Positions 32,831-39,610 of a stretch of DNA of 40,117 nucleotides are shown in pieces. The stretch comes from an uncultured Eubacteriales bacterium. GTDB taxonomy: Bacteria > Bacillota > Clostridia > Oscillospirales > Oscillospiraceae. The notes beneath the pieces are model-generated. The model was not told the DNA's origin. It saw nothing but the letters and a program-made list of their open reading frames with translations, and ran no database searches. The position numbers and the translations under genes were made by a program. The stretch spans positions 1-40,117 of the forward strand of contig ONPN01000018.1 of the NCBI GenBank assembly GCA_900319695.1. Reading direction: 5' to 3'. The number at the start of each line of letters is the position of its first letter. The stretch's first letter is position 1.

Positions 32831-32911
32831 AGGCAACACCGCACAATCCGCCTTCGGCGCCTCCTGGAAAAATTGTGCTCTGATTTTGTCACTTTTTCTT
32901 GCAATACACAA
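32828..32911. repeat. MITE-like element, copy 2, truncated
   Basis: Begins with TTTAGGCAACACCGCACAAT and matches the reverse complement of copy 1 (26197-26363) through the internal block GTCACTTTTTCTTGCAATAC, then similarity stops and no second terminal repeat is found. It abuts the SH3 terminator, as expected for insertion into a gene end. Downstream to 32973 only a small hairpin (CCAAATC-aaa-GATTTGG) is seen. Confidence 0.65.
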
Positions 32912-32973
32912 TCCGATTCGCTTCGCTCACATGTATAAGTTCGCGTAGCCAAATCAAAGATTTGGACGCTCAC

Positions 32974-33062
32974 TTAAGTATTCCGACGGCGATGAGCCGC
33001 CTGGCGCGCCTCATCCTCGTTGGGGGTGATATAATCCACCAGCGGCAGGTGATGCGCAGCCC
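32974..33062 (-). pseudogene. PfkB-type sugar kinase remnant
   Basis: A frame on the minus strand ending at 32974 reads HHLPLVDYITPNEDEARQAA. The string LVDYITPNE.EA is typical of the mid-region of ribokinase/PfkB family kinases. No start, ATP-binding DTxGAGD motif or remaining fold is present, so about 25 recognisable residues survive. It sits between the truncated MITE and the terminator of the acyl-CoA synthetase gene, which fits deletion debris. Confidence 0.45.
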
Positions 33063-33077
33063 CCTGTCGTTTACCGG

Positions 33078-33107
33078 AAAAAGAGTCCGGCGAAAAATCG
33101 TCGGACT
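33078..33107 (-). terminator. terminator of the acyl-CoA synthetase gene
   Basis: Minus strand: AGTCCGACGA stem with its near-complement TCGCCGGACT (loop tttt), then CTTTTT. It is 20 bp after the stop at 33128. Confidence 0.75.
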
Positions 33108-33127
33108 TTTGTCGGCTCTGTGAACCA

Positions 33128-34753
33128 TCAGGTCTCTTCCTGCATGCGGCGCTGAAAAATTTTCTTCAGCTCCAGCATATCGATTTTGCCGCTTCCCAAA
33201 AGCGGAAATTCCCGAAAAACCTGGAAGCGGGAGGGGATTTTATATTTTGACAGCCGCGTCGCAAGTCTCGCTTTGGCCGCCTCCTCCTGAAAACGCATGC
33301 CCTGCCTGATCTTTACGCAGGCCCCGACCTCTTCCCCGAAAAAGTCACTTGGGTAGCCGATCACCCGCACATCTTCGATTTCCTCCAGCTCAGACACGGC
33401 CATCTCCACCTCCTGCGGCATGATGTTCTCTCCGCCGCGGATGATGAGGTCCTTGTACCTTCCCTCGAAGCACAGATAGCCGTCCTCGCGGAAGCGGCCG
33501 ATATCCCCCGTGTGCAGGAAGCCGTCCGCATCCATGCTGTAGTCTGCCAGCGATACATTGTAAAAGCCCAGCATCAGATGCTCGCCCCGGGTCAGGATCT
33601 CCCCCGGTACGCCCGGCGGGCACAACGCGCCGGTTTCATGGTCCACGATTCTGACCTCCGTATCATACAGCGGCATGCCCACCGTATGCAGCAGGTTTTC
33701 CCGGCTCTCTCCGTAAACCGTCACACTGACGGGGGCAATCTCACTCAGGCCGTAGGCAACCACAAAATGGTTTTGCGGAAGTGTTTTTATGAACATATCC
33801 ATCTGCTTTTCCGCCGCGGTGGCCCCGGCCAGGAAGGTGCAGCGAAGGGACGCAAAGTCCGCAGGATCAAAGCTCCGGTTATTCAGCAGCGCGATAAACA
33901 TGGTGGGGACGGAATGCAGCAGGGTGCATTTTTCCTCGCGCATGATCCGGATGAGCGTAGCCGTGCGGATATTTTCCGGTATAAACAGCAGCGCCCCGGT
34001 CAGCATGCAGGGAAACAGGCACACCACCAGTCCCATGATATGGAACAGCGGCACGATCAGCAGATTCCGGTCCCGCTCGGTCACATACTGGCAGACAACC
34101 TGTTTTTCCGATGCCTTCAGAAGTGAGCGGGAGGAGTGGATCACACCCTTCGGCTTTCCGGTCGAGCCGGAGGTAAAGAGCATGGCGCAGGGCGCGTCCG
34201 CATATCCCGGCTCCCGATACAGCTCTTTGATTGCAGCATATTCCCCGAAGCGCTCTTTGAAATTCTGCGGCTTGCGGAAGGAATACACGCCCTTTACAGC
34301 CAAGCCGGGTGCCTGCCGGAGCTTGTTGAGAAAGCTGTCCTCCTCGTCCAGATCAGCGATCTCCCCGTAGCACAGAAAGCACATGTCGCCTATGACGGCC
34401 GTGGCGCCGATTTCCCGCGCGATCTGCCCGGGATTGATCAGCATTGCGACCGCACCGAGCTTCTGCAGGGCCAAAAAGGTCAGCACCCAGTTGACGCTGT
34501 TTGCGCCGCAAAGCCCGACATGCGCCCCCGCCCCGACGCCGAGAAGCGCGAGATCGTGGGCGATGATCTGCGAAGCCATATCCATTTCGCGCCAGGTATA
34601 GGTCGTACCGTCCTCCTGTTTCAGCACAGCCTGATCTGGCCTTGTGTTTACCTGCCGCTGCAGAAGCTCCTTTACGGAAAGCTCTGTAAGCTCACTCCAT
34701 TCGTTTTTTCCGGTGCCGCCGTTTTCATTTCCGCACAGAATCGTTGCTGTCAT
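33128..34753 (-). CDS. AMP-forming acyl-CoA synthetase / ligase family protein
   Basis: The 541-residue enzyme belongs to the ANL adenylating superfamily: it activates a carboxylic acid with ATP and passes it to CoA. Motifs: P-loop-like FTSGSTGKPKGV (about residue 195), YGLSEIAP (A5), LHTGDIGRFREDGYLCFEGR with KDLIIRGGENIMPQEVE (hinge, A7-A8), and the catalytic Lys in LGSGKIDM (A10). No carrier-protein or reductase domain follows. Chain length and acid are not predictable; medium-chain or aromatic acids are typical for this subgroup. AAAGGAGC precedes the ATG. No beta-oxidation genes are adjacent, so the pathway is open. Confidence 0.9.
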   Translation of the reverse strand: MTATILCGNENGGTGKNEWSELTELSVKELLQRQVNTRPDQAVLKQEDGTTYTWREMDMASQIIAHDLALLGVGAGAHVGLCGANSVNWVLTFLALQKLGAVAMLINPGQIAREIGATAVIGDMCFLCYGEIADLDEEDSFLNKLRQAPGLAVKGVYSFRKPQNFKERFGEYAAIKELYREPGYADAPCAMLFTSGSTGKPKGVIHSSRSLLKASEKQVVCQYVTERDRNLLIVPLFHIMGLVVCLFPCMLTGALLFIPENIRTATLIRIMREEKCTLLHSVPTMFIALLNNRSFDPADFASLRCTFLAGATAAEKQMDMFIKTLPQNHFVVAYGLSEIAPVSVTVYGESRENLLHTVGMPLYDTEVRIVDHETGALCPPGVPGEILTRGEHLMLGFYNVSLADYSMDADGFLHTGDIGRFREDGYLCFEGRYKDLIIRGGENIMPQEVEMAVSELEEIEDVRVIGYPSDFFGEEVGACVKIRQGMRFQEEAAKARLATRLSKYKIPSRFQVFREFPLLGSGKIDMLELKKIFQRRMQEET

Positions 34754-34807
34754 ATGGAAAAAGCTCCTTTATTCATGTAAATGCCGCTGCCGGCAGCGAT
34801 ACCGGCG

Positions 34808-35359
34808 TTAAACGTTGGCCCGGTCGAGCAGGACGCCGAGTTCCTTTGCCGCCTTTTCCGCATCGTCGGTATAAATTGTATGGTCGCAAAAGCCGACCGC
34901 CTGTTTTTCCTGCGCGGCCACGTCCATGCGGGCCGAGACCTCAAAGGGGCTGCGGGCCGTCGCCTCGTAGCGCCTGCGCAGCACGGCGTCGTCAGATGGG
35001 GCCATGTACACGCAGACTGCCTCCGGCATGTTCGCCTTGAGCTGGGCGGCGCGCGGGACCTCGAGATTCAGCACCACGTTTTTCCCCGCGTCGAGCTGCT
35101 CCCGCACTAGCCGACGGGAGGTGCCGTAGTCGTTGCCGGCAAACTCGGTGCACTCCAGAAGCTCGCCGGATTCTTTCATGGCGTTCCAGCCCTCGAGATC
35201 GTAAAACCAGAAGCCGACGCCGTCCTGCTCGCCGCTCTTCCTCTTGCGGGCGGTGACGGGAACCACGCTGCCAATATCGGTCCGACCGTCGAGCACCTGC
35301 CCGACGATCTCTTTCAGTCCCGCACCGGAGGGACCGGAGATCACAAACACTCTGCCCAT
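34808..35359 (-). CDS. Guanylate-kinase-like protein with degenerate P-loop
   Basis: The 183-residue protein follows the guanylate kinase fold: SGPSGAG start, then VPVTARKRKSGEQDGVGFWF (GMP-binding region with the Arg and the GE.DG pattern), GELLECTEFAGNDYGTSRRLV and DAGKNVVLNLE. The Walker A loop reads GPSGAGLKE, so the usual Lys15 and Thr17 (G-K-x-T) are Leu and Glu. This should weaken ATP phosphate binding, and a true housekeeping Gmk normally exists elsewhere, so this may be a regulatory or specialised paralogue. It has a good promoter (35391-35419) and a GGGAGG site. The acyl-CoA synthetase gene starts 54 bp downstream and may be co-transcribed. Confidence 0.78.
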   Translation of the reverse strand: MGRVFVISGPSGAGLKEIVGQVLDGRTDIGSVVPVTARKRKSGEQDGVGFWFYDLEGWNAMKESGELLECTEFAGNDYGTSRRLVREQLDAGKNVVLNLEVPRAAQLKANMPEAVCVYMAPSDDAVLRRRYEATARSPFEVSARMDVAAQEKQAVGFCDHTIYTDDAEKAAKELGVLLDRANV

Positions 35360-35390
35360 AGCTGCCTCCCGTGAAATTCATAGTTTAATT

Positions 35391-35419
35391 ATTATACTGG
35401 ATTTGCGGGCGCTTTGCAA
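35391..35419 (-). promoter_or_regulatory. sigma-A promoter of the guanylate-kinase-like gene
   Basis: Minus strand: TTGCAA, 17-bp spacer, TATAAT, 31 bp upstream of the start codon. Confidence 0.7.
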
Positions 35420-35503
35420 GTGAGAAGGGCAGAATATGTGTGAACGTTTCGGTAGTGTTACGATTATATTCATGTTAACGATGGCGAAATGTGGGTCACC
35501 GCC

Positions 35504-35532
35504 TTGCGCGTTCGTACCGCTTGCCTTATAAT
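35504..35532 (+). promoter_or_regulatory. sigma-A promoter of the EFR1-Nudix-deformylase operon
   Basis: TTGCGC, 17-bp spacer, TATAAT, 45 bp upstream of the start at 35578. Confidence 0.7.
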
Positions 35533-35577
35533 GAACGTATGCGAAGACGCAAACCCGCTTGAGAGGAGTTTTGGACC

Positions 35578-36318
35578 ATGATATTCTATTTTACCGGCAC
35601 GGGCAATTCGCTGTACGCAGCGCAGAAGCTCGCGGATGAAGGCGAGGAAATCATCTCTATCATTGACGCTCTGCGCAGGAAAGCCTTTCACTATGTCCTG
35701 AAAGAGAAGGAGAAGCTCGGCTTCGTGTTCCCGGTCTATTTCTATACCGTAAGCGACCCCGTTCTGGAGTTCGTCCGGAATCTCAAGGTAGAGAACGCGG
35801 GCTTTGTCTATGCCGTCATTCCCTGCGGGGCGAGCATCGGCCCGGCCGGCGGCTTCCTCAAACAGGAGCTTAAACAGCGGGGTCTTGAGCTTCAGCGGGT
35901 GGACGCGCTGGTCGTGCCAGACGGCGCGCTGATCTTTTATGACATTGACTCCCCGGAGAAGATGCAGGCAAAGCTGGAAGACGCGACACAGGAGCTTGCC
36001 TCCATCAAGCAGGCGATCGACCGGCATAGCGGCAATAAGATCACCGGCAGCGCCGCCCTCGGGAAAGCGGGCCTTGCCGCCTATCACGCCTGTATGAGCA
36101 CCAGAAAATTCCATGCGGAGGCCACCTGCATAGCCTGCGGAAAGTGCGCGGCAAACTGTCCCAGCGGCGCCATCAGCATGGTGGACGGCCGCCCGGTATG
36201 GACGAAAAGCAAATGCCTCAAATGCTGCGCCTGCATCAACCGCTGCCCGGTCTCTGCCATTCAGTACGGCAGAAAGACTGTCAAACGCGGCCGCTATGTG
36301 AATCCGGTTTTGAAATAA
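35578..36318 (+). CDS. EFR1-family flavodoxin-ferredoxin protein
   Basis: This 246-residue soluble electron carrier starts with a flavodoxin-like FMN fold (YFTGTGNSLYAA phosphate loop at residues 4-15) and ends with two 4Fe-4S motifs, CIACGKCAANCPSGAI (about 183-198) and CLKCCACINRCPVSAI (about 212-227). An unusual run CLKCCAC places an extra Cys in the second cluster. EFR1 proteins are common in strict anaerobes and are thought to couple flavin and Fe-S electron transfer, without an assigned partner. GAGAGGAG precedes the ATG. The Nudix gene follows 4 bp after the stop. Confidence 0.9.
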   Translation: MIFYFTGTGNSLYAAQKLADEGEEIISIIDALRRKAFHYVLKEKEKLGFVFPVYFYTVSDPVLEFVRNLKVENAGFVYAVIPCGASIGPAGGFLKQELKQRGLELQRVDALVVPDGALIFYDIDSPEKMQAKLEDATQELASIKQAIDRHSGNKITGSAALGKAGLAAYHACMSTRKFHAEATCIACGKCAANCPSGAISMVDGRPVWTKSKCLKCCACINRCPVSAIQYGRKTVKRGRYVNPVLK

Positions 36319-36322
36319 GGAG

Positions 36323-36724
36323 ATGAAGACTGTGCATGTTGTCGCGGCTGTCATCCGGGACGGCGACAGGATCTTTGCCACCCAGCGCGGATACGGAGAG
36401 CAGAAGGACGGCTGGGAGTTTCCCGGCGGAAAGATCGAAGCGGGGGAGACGCCGCAGCAGGCGCTTGCGCGCGAGATTCGGGAAGAGCTGGACACCGGCA
36501 TCACGGTCGGCGATTGCCTTACAAGCATCGAATACGACTATCCCACGTTTCATCTGAGCATGCAGTGCTTCTGGGCGACGATCTGCGACGGGGAGCCCGT
36601 GCTGAAGGAGCACGAAGCGGCAAAATGGCTCTGCGCGGAGGAACTGGACAGTGTGGCCTGGCTTCCGGCAGACTTGACGGTGATACCGCTTGTGAAAGAG
36701 AAGCTGACGACGCATTGTGCATGA
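36323..36724 (+). CDS. MutT-type Nudix hydrolase
   Basis: The 133-residue protein has a complete Nudix box GGKIEAGETPQQALAREIREEL followed by DTG, fitting GX5EX7REUXEEXGU. The context WEFPGGKIE and the length match (deoxy)nucleoside triphosphate pyrophosphohydrolases that clear 8-oxo-dGTP. Start choice is uncertain: homologues usually begin MKTV.VVAAVI, but AAGGAG touches this ATG directly, while a GTG at 36332 has a normal 9-nt spacing. The gene lies between EFR1 and the deformylase-like gene in a tight operon. Sanitation of oxidised nucleotides beside redox proteins is plausible but inferred. Confidence 0.88.
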   Translation: MKTVHVVAAVIRDGDRIFATQRGYGEQKDGWEFPGGKIEAGETPQQALAREIREELDTGITVGDCLTSIEYDYPTFHLSMQCFWATICDGEPVLKEHEAAKWLCAEELDSVAWLPADLTVIPLVKEKLTTHCA

Positions 36725-36738
36725 AGGAGCGACGCACC

Positions 36739-37149
36739 ATGATTAAACCCATTATGAAGGACCCGATCTTTCTCGCACAGAAATCCGCTGAGGCGGGACC
36801 GGCGGACGCGCCCGTCGCGGCGGATCTGCTGGACACGCTGCGCGCCCATGCAGATGGCTGTGTGGGCATGGCAGCCAATATGATTGGCAGCGCAAAGCGG
36901 ATCATCGCCTTCGACAACAACGGACAATACATGATGATGTACAATCCCGTGATCGTCAAGTGCTCCGGTCCGTATGAGGCGGAAGAGGGCTGCCTCTCGC
37001 TGACAGGCACGCGAAAGGCAAAACGCTGGCGCTCCATCAAGGTACAATATCAGAACGAGGCGTTCCAGACCCGCCTCAAAACCTTCACAGGCTGGACGGC
37101 CCAGATCATCCAGCATGAGATCGATCACTGCAACGGAATATTGATATAA
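36739..37149 (+). CDS. Peptide-deformylase-like metalloprotein
   Basis: The 136-residue protein carries the three deformylase motifs: VGMAANMIG (residues 42-50), EGCLS (83-87) and QHEIDH (125-130). Zinc/iron ligands Cys85, His126, His130 and the catalytic Glu127 are intact. In motif 1 the normally invariant Gln of GxGxAAxQ is Met48; this Gln contacts the substrate formyl oxygen, so activity may be altered. Such variants are common as second copies in Firmicutes beside a canonical Def. The start at 36739 follows AAGGAG by 9 nt. It is the third gene of the 35578 operon, which ends at the hairpin 37151-37202. Confidence 0.82.
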   Translation: MIKPIMKDPIFLAQKSAEAGPADAPVAADLLDTLRAHADGCVGMAANMIGSAKRIIAFDNNGQYMMMYNPVIVKCSGPYEAEEGCLSLTGTRKAKRWRSIKVQYQNEAFQTRLKTFTGWTAQIIQHEIDHCNGILI

Positions 37150-37150
37150 T

Positions 37151-37202
37151 AAAACTCCGTACACCCGGCACGATTTGCGTACCGTCTGTACGGAGCTTTA
37201 TA
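37151..37202. terminator. hairpin terminator, repeat copy 1
   Basis: AAAACTCCGTAC and GTACGGAGCTTT enclose GGCACGATTTGCGTACCGT. It separates convergent genes. Nearly the same 52-bp sequence is at 39483-39535, so this is a repeated unit rather than a unique terminator. Confidence 0.75.
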
Positions 37203-37204
37203 CT

Positions 37205-38392
37205 TTACCTGGACTTGCGGAACATAAAAGCACGCGCGGCCCGAATGGCGATCTTGTAGGGGAGGGGCCGCAGCGCCCGGTCGGCCTCCTGCAGATTGTC
37301 CCGGATCGGGATATTCTGCGGACAGTGCTGCTCGCATTTGCCGCAGCGGACGCACTGAGAGGCAAAGGCCGGTTCCTTTGTCAGGCCCACCGTCTGGATA
37401 AACTGGCTGCGCCCGGCGGACTTGGATTCGGAGAACATGGTGTTATAGCTGCGGAAAATGCCGGGGATGTCCACACCCTTGGGACATGGCATACAGTACC
37501 GGCAGCCGGTGCAGCCGACCTTCTCCTTCTCACGGATGGCACGCTTGACCTTTTCCAGCGTTTCAAAATCCGCCTCCGTGAAGGCGCCCGCTTCGGCCTC
37601 GCTTGCCGTGCGGCAGTTTGCCTCCACCATCTCAACGGAGTTCATGCCGGACAGAACGACGGTGACCTCCGGCTGATTGTACAGCCAGCGAAGACCCCAT
37701 TCCGCCGGGCTCCAGCTGCGGGCGCTCTCCTTCATGGCCTGCTTTGCCGCCTCGGGCAGCATGTTGACCAGCTTCCCGCCACGCAGCGGCTCCATGATCA
37801 TCACCGCAAGGCCCTTTGCCGCGGCGGCCTGCAGACCGGCCTTGCCGGCCTGGGAGACCTCGTCCAGATAGTTATACTGGATCTGACAGAAATCCCAGTC
37901 ATAATCGTTCAGTATTCTCAGAAAATTTTCGGTGTTCCCGTGATAGGAGAAGCCGATGTTGCGGATCGCGCCGCTCTGCTTCTTCTCTGCGATCCAGTCC
38001 AGAATACCGACCTTCTTGAGCTTTTCCCACATGGCCACGTCGGTCAGATGGTGCATGAGGTAATAATCGACGTAGTCCGTGCGCAGGCGGCTCAGTTCCT
38101 CATTGAAATAGCGGTCCAGGGCCGCGCGGTTTCCAACCAGGTACTGGGGCAGCTTGGTCGCCAGCTTGACCTTTTCGCGGATGTGGTTGCGCTCAAAGAT
38201 TTCGCCCACAGCGGCCTCGCTGCCGGGGTAGATATAGGCGGTATCATAGTAGTTGACCCCGGCCCGGTAAGCGGCCATGAGCTCCTTCTCGGCCTTGTCG
38301 ACGTCGAGGCCGCTGCCCTTCCTGGTAAAGCGCATGCAGCCGTAGCCCAGAATGCTCAGTTCGTTTCCTTTTCGATCTTTTCTGTATTGCAT
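37205..38392 (-). CDS. Aldo/keto reductase with C-terminal ferredoxin domain
   Basis: The 395-residue protein has an AKR barrel (about 1-285) with the catalytic set YYDTAYIYPGSE (Asp and Tyr), KLATKLPQ (Lys) and YYLMHHL (His), followed by two 4Fe-4S motifs, CTGCRYCMPCPKGVDIPG and CVRCGKCEQHCPQNIP. This fused form is widespread in Clostridia and probably takes electrons from ferredoxin or a flavin partner instead of, or in addition to, NADPH. The start at 38392 is chosen from GGAGG 7 nt upstream; an extension to 38413 runs into the upstream gene. It follows the rubrerythrin-like gene by 17 bp, suggesting a redox-stress operon. Confidence 0.92.
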   Translation of the reverse strand: MQYRKDRKGNELSILGYGCMRFTRKGSGLDVDKAEKELMAAYRAGVNYYDTAYIYPGSEAAVGEIFERNHIREKVKLATKLPQYLVGNRAALDRYFNEELSRLRTDYVDYYLMHHLTDVAMWEKLKKVGILDWIAEKKQSGAIRNIGFSYHGNTENFLRILNDYDWDFCQIQYNYLDEVSQAGKAGLQAAAAKGLAVMIMEPLRGGKLVNMLPEAAKQAMKESARSWSPAEWGLRWLYNQPEVTVVLSGMNSVEMVEANCRTASEAEAGAFTEADFETLEKVKRAIREKEKVGCTGCRYCMPCPKGVDIPGIFRSYNTMFSESKSAGRSQFIQTVGLTKEPAFASQCVRCGKCEQHCPQNIPIRDNLQEADRALRPLPYKIAIRAARAFMFRKSR

Positions 38393-38409
38393 CTGATTGC
38401 CTCCCTCGG

Positions 38410-38796
38410 TCAAAGCAGCGCCATCACCATGTCGCCGTGCCTGTGCTCATCGTTTTTGACGCTCTCCACTTCGGAAAAACGCGCCGCCGCGGAGCTGTAC
38501 TTTTTCTCCGCGTCATATTCTCCCTTCGCAATCATCGGGTACAGCTTCTTCCTGCCGATGACCCTGTACAGGAGCGGAAGCAGAACCGCTTTCGTGCTTT
38601 TCGGCTTAAGCACCTCGCCGGTCATGGCTTTGAAGACAGCGGCGTGCCTGCCTTCTTCGGCGGCAAGCTGACGAAAGACATCGGCGTCTTTTTCCTCGGT
38701 CACCGTTTTCGCCAGCGCGTTATACATTTTCACGGCGTCCAGCTCTCCCTGCTGCGCTTTGAGAAGTACTTTTCTCTCTTCCTTTGAAATGGACAT
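38410..38796 (-). CDS. Rubrerythrin/ferritin-like diiron protein
   Basis: The 128-residue protein is a four-helix ferritin-like fold with carboxylate/His ligands spaced as in rubrerythrin: QGELDAVKMY, AAEEGRHAAVF, KGEYDAEKKY and NDEHRHGDM. The rubredoxin domain of full rubrerythrins is missing. Peroxide reduction or iron handling under oxygen exposure is the likely role. A GCAGGAGGGA site precedes the ATG. The Fe-S aldo/keto reductase lies directly downstream on the same strand and could supply electrons; this is inference from synteny. Confidence 0.82.
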   Translation of the reverse strand: MSISKEERKVLLKAQQGELDAVKMYNALAKTVTEEKDADVFRQLAAEEGRHAAVFKAMTGEVLKPKSTKAVLLPLLYRVIGRKKLYPMIAKGEYDAEKKYSSAAARFSEVESVKNDEHRHGDMVMALL

Positions 38797-38936
38797 CTTG
38801 ATCCCTCCTGCATGTTGAAACGGGTGAAGGGGCTTCCGTTTGCCTTCCGCTAAAAGTCACTTTAAACGGAAAATATTGTAATTCTTATAACTATTTATAG
38901 TATATACGGCAAGCAAAGCTGTGTAAAGCAAAATTT

Positions 38937-39016
38937 TTAAGGCAATACCGCATAATTCGGCAAGAGCACATTTTTTCCGAAAGATGCCGAAGAAGGATTG
39001 TGCGGTGCTGCCTTAA
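38937..39016. mobile_element. MITE-like element, copy 3 (80 bp)
   Basis: Terminal repeats TTAAGGCAATACCGCATAAT and ATTGTGCGGTGCTGCCTTAA (17 of 20 pairing) surround a 40-bp core that folds back on itself. It is about half the length of copy 1 and looks like an internal-deletion derivative with both ends kept. It lies upstream of the rubrerythrin-like gene in an 814-bp gap without intact genes. Confidence 0.7.
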
Positions 39017-39254
39017 AATGATACCCGCACTTTGTTTTAGCGTGAGCCTGTGAAATAATGTGCTTATGGTAAATCTGACGGCGGCGTCGTCCGCGTCACG
39101 ATCAAACTACAGGAGGCTTGAGACACAGATGCAGGAACTTGACAGGGAGCTGCTTTCCTGGATCAAGCAGGCCTATATGTTTTCCGAGCGGAAATAACAG
39201 GGAAGCGAGAAAGCGGCACTGACGGACATTTTGTGCCGGGCGGCGGAAAAGAAT

Positions 39255-39428
39255 ATGATACGGACATCAGAAAACATGAAGGCGCGGGCCATGAACGACG
39301 CGGAACAGAGAAAAGCGGCGAGGAAATTTGTACAGGACTGGACAGGCAGGGGAGACGAGAAGCAGGACACGCAGCGCTTCTGGATTCAGCTCCTGCGCGA
39401 GGTGCTGGGCGTGGACGCGGCGGAACAA
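39255..39428 (+). pseudogene. N-terminal remnant of an MmeI/YeeA-type DNA methyltransferase
   Basis: A 58-residue stretch reads RKAARKFVQDWTGRGDEKQDTQ then RFWIQLLREVLGVD, matching the first helices of large type IIG (MmeI-like) restriction-modification enzymes, in which the F..W.GRG.EK..TQ.FW..LL..VLG pattern is typical. Homology stops at about 39428, where the frame runs into unrelated sequence and the repeated hairpin at 39483. Same-frame sequence upstream contains a TAA at 39195. The remaining 800 or more residues are gone, so this is debris of a lost restriction system. Confidence 0.6.
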
Positions 39429-39482
39429 GCTGATTATGGACTACGGCGGGATAGAGACGTATTATCGGTAGCTTCGTATAAC

Positions 39483-39535
39483 AAAAACTCCGTACTCTCG
39501 GCACGATTTGCGTACCGTTTGTACGGAGTTTTGTA
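39483..39535. terminator. hairpin terminator, repeat copy 2
   Basis: AAAAACTCCGTAC and GTACGGAGTTTT enclose GGCACGATTTGCGTACCGT. About 45 of 52 bases equal the hairpin at 37151-37202. Flanking A and T runs let it stop transcription from both sides. Confidence 0.75.
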
Positions 39536-39610
39536 TATTTCTCTACACGCTCAGCAAATTGTTTTGCAGGGACAGCGCGAGCTTCCGCACACCCTTCTGA
39601 CCGAGCTTTT

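Noticed and set aside
35440-35480. GTGTGAACG...GTGTTACG resembling the TGTGACA heptamer promoters
   Set aside because: The repeats do not keep the 11-bp pitch and the fixed distance to a -10 box, and a normal promoter exists at 35504-35532.
39129-39197. 22-residue open frame (MQELDRELLSWIKQAYMFSERK minus the last residues) with an AGGAGG 12 nt upstream
   Set aside because: The spacing is long, no family is recognised, and it is in the same frame as the methyltransferase remnant downstream, so it may be part of that debris.
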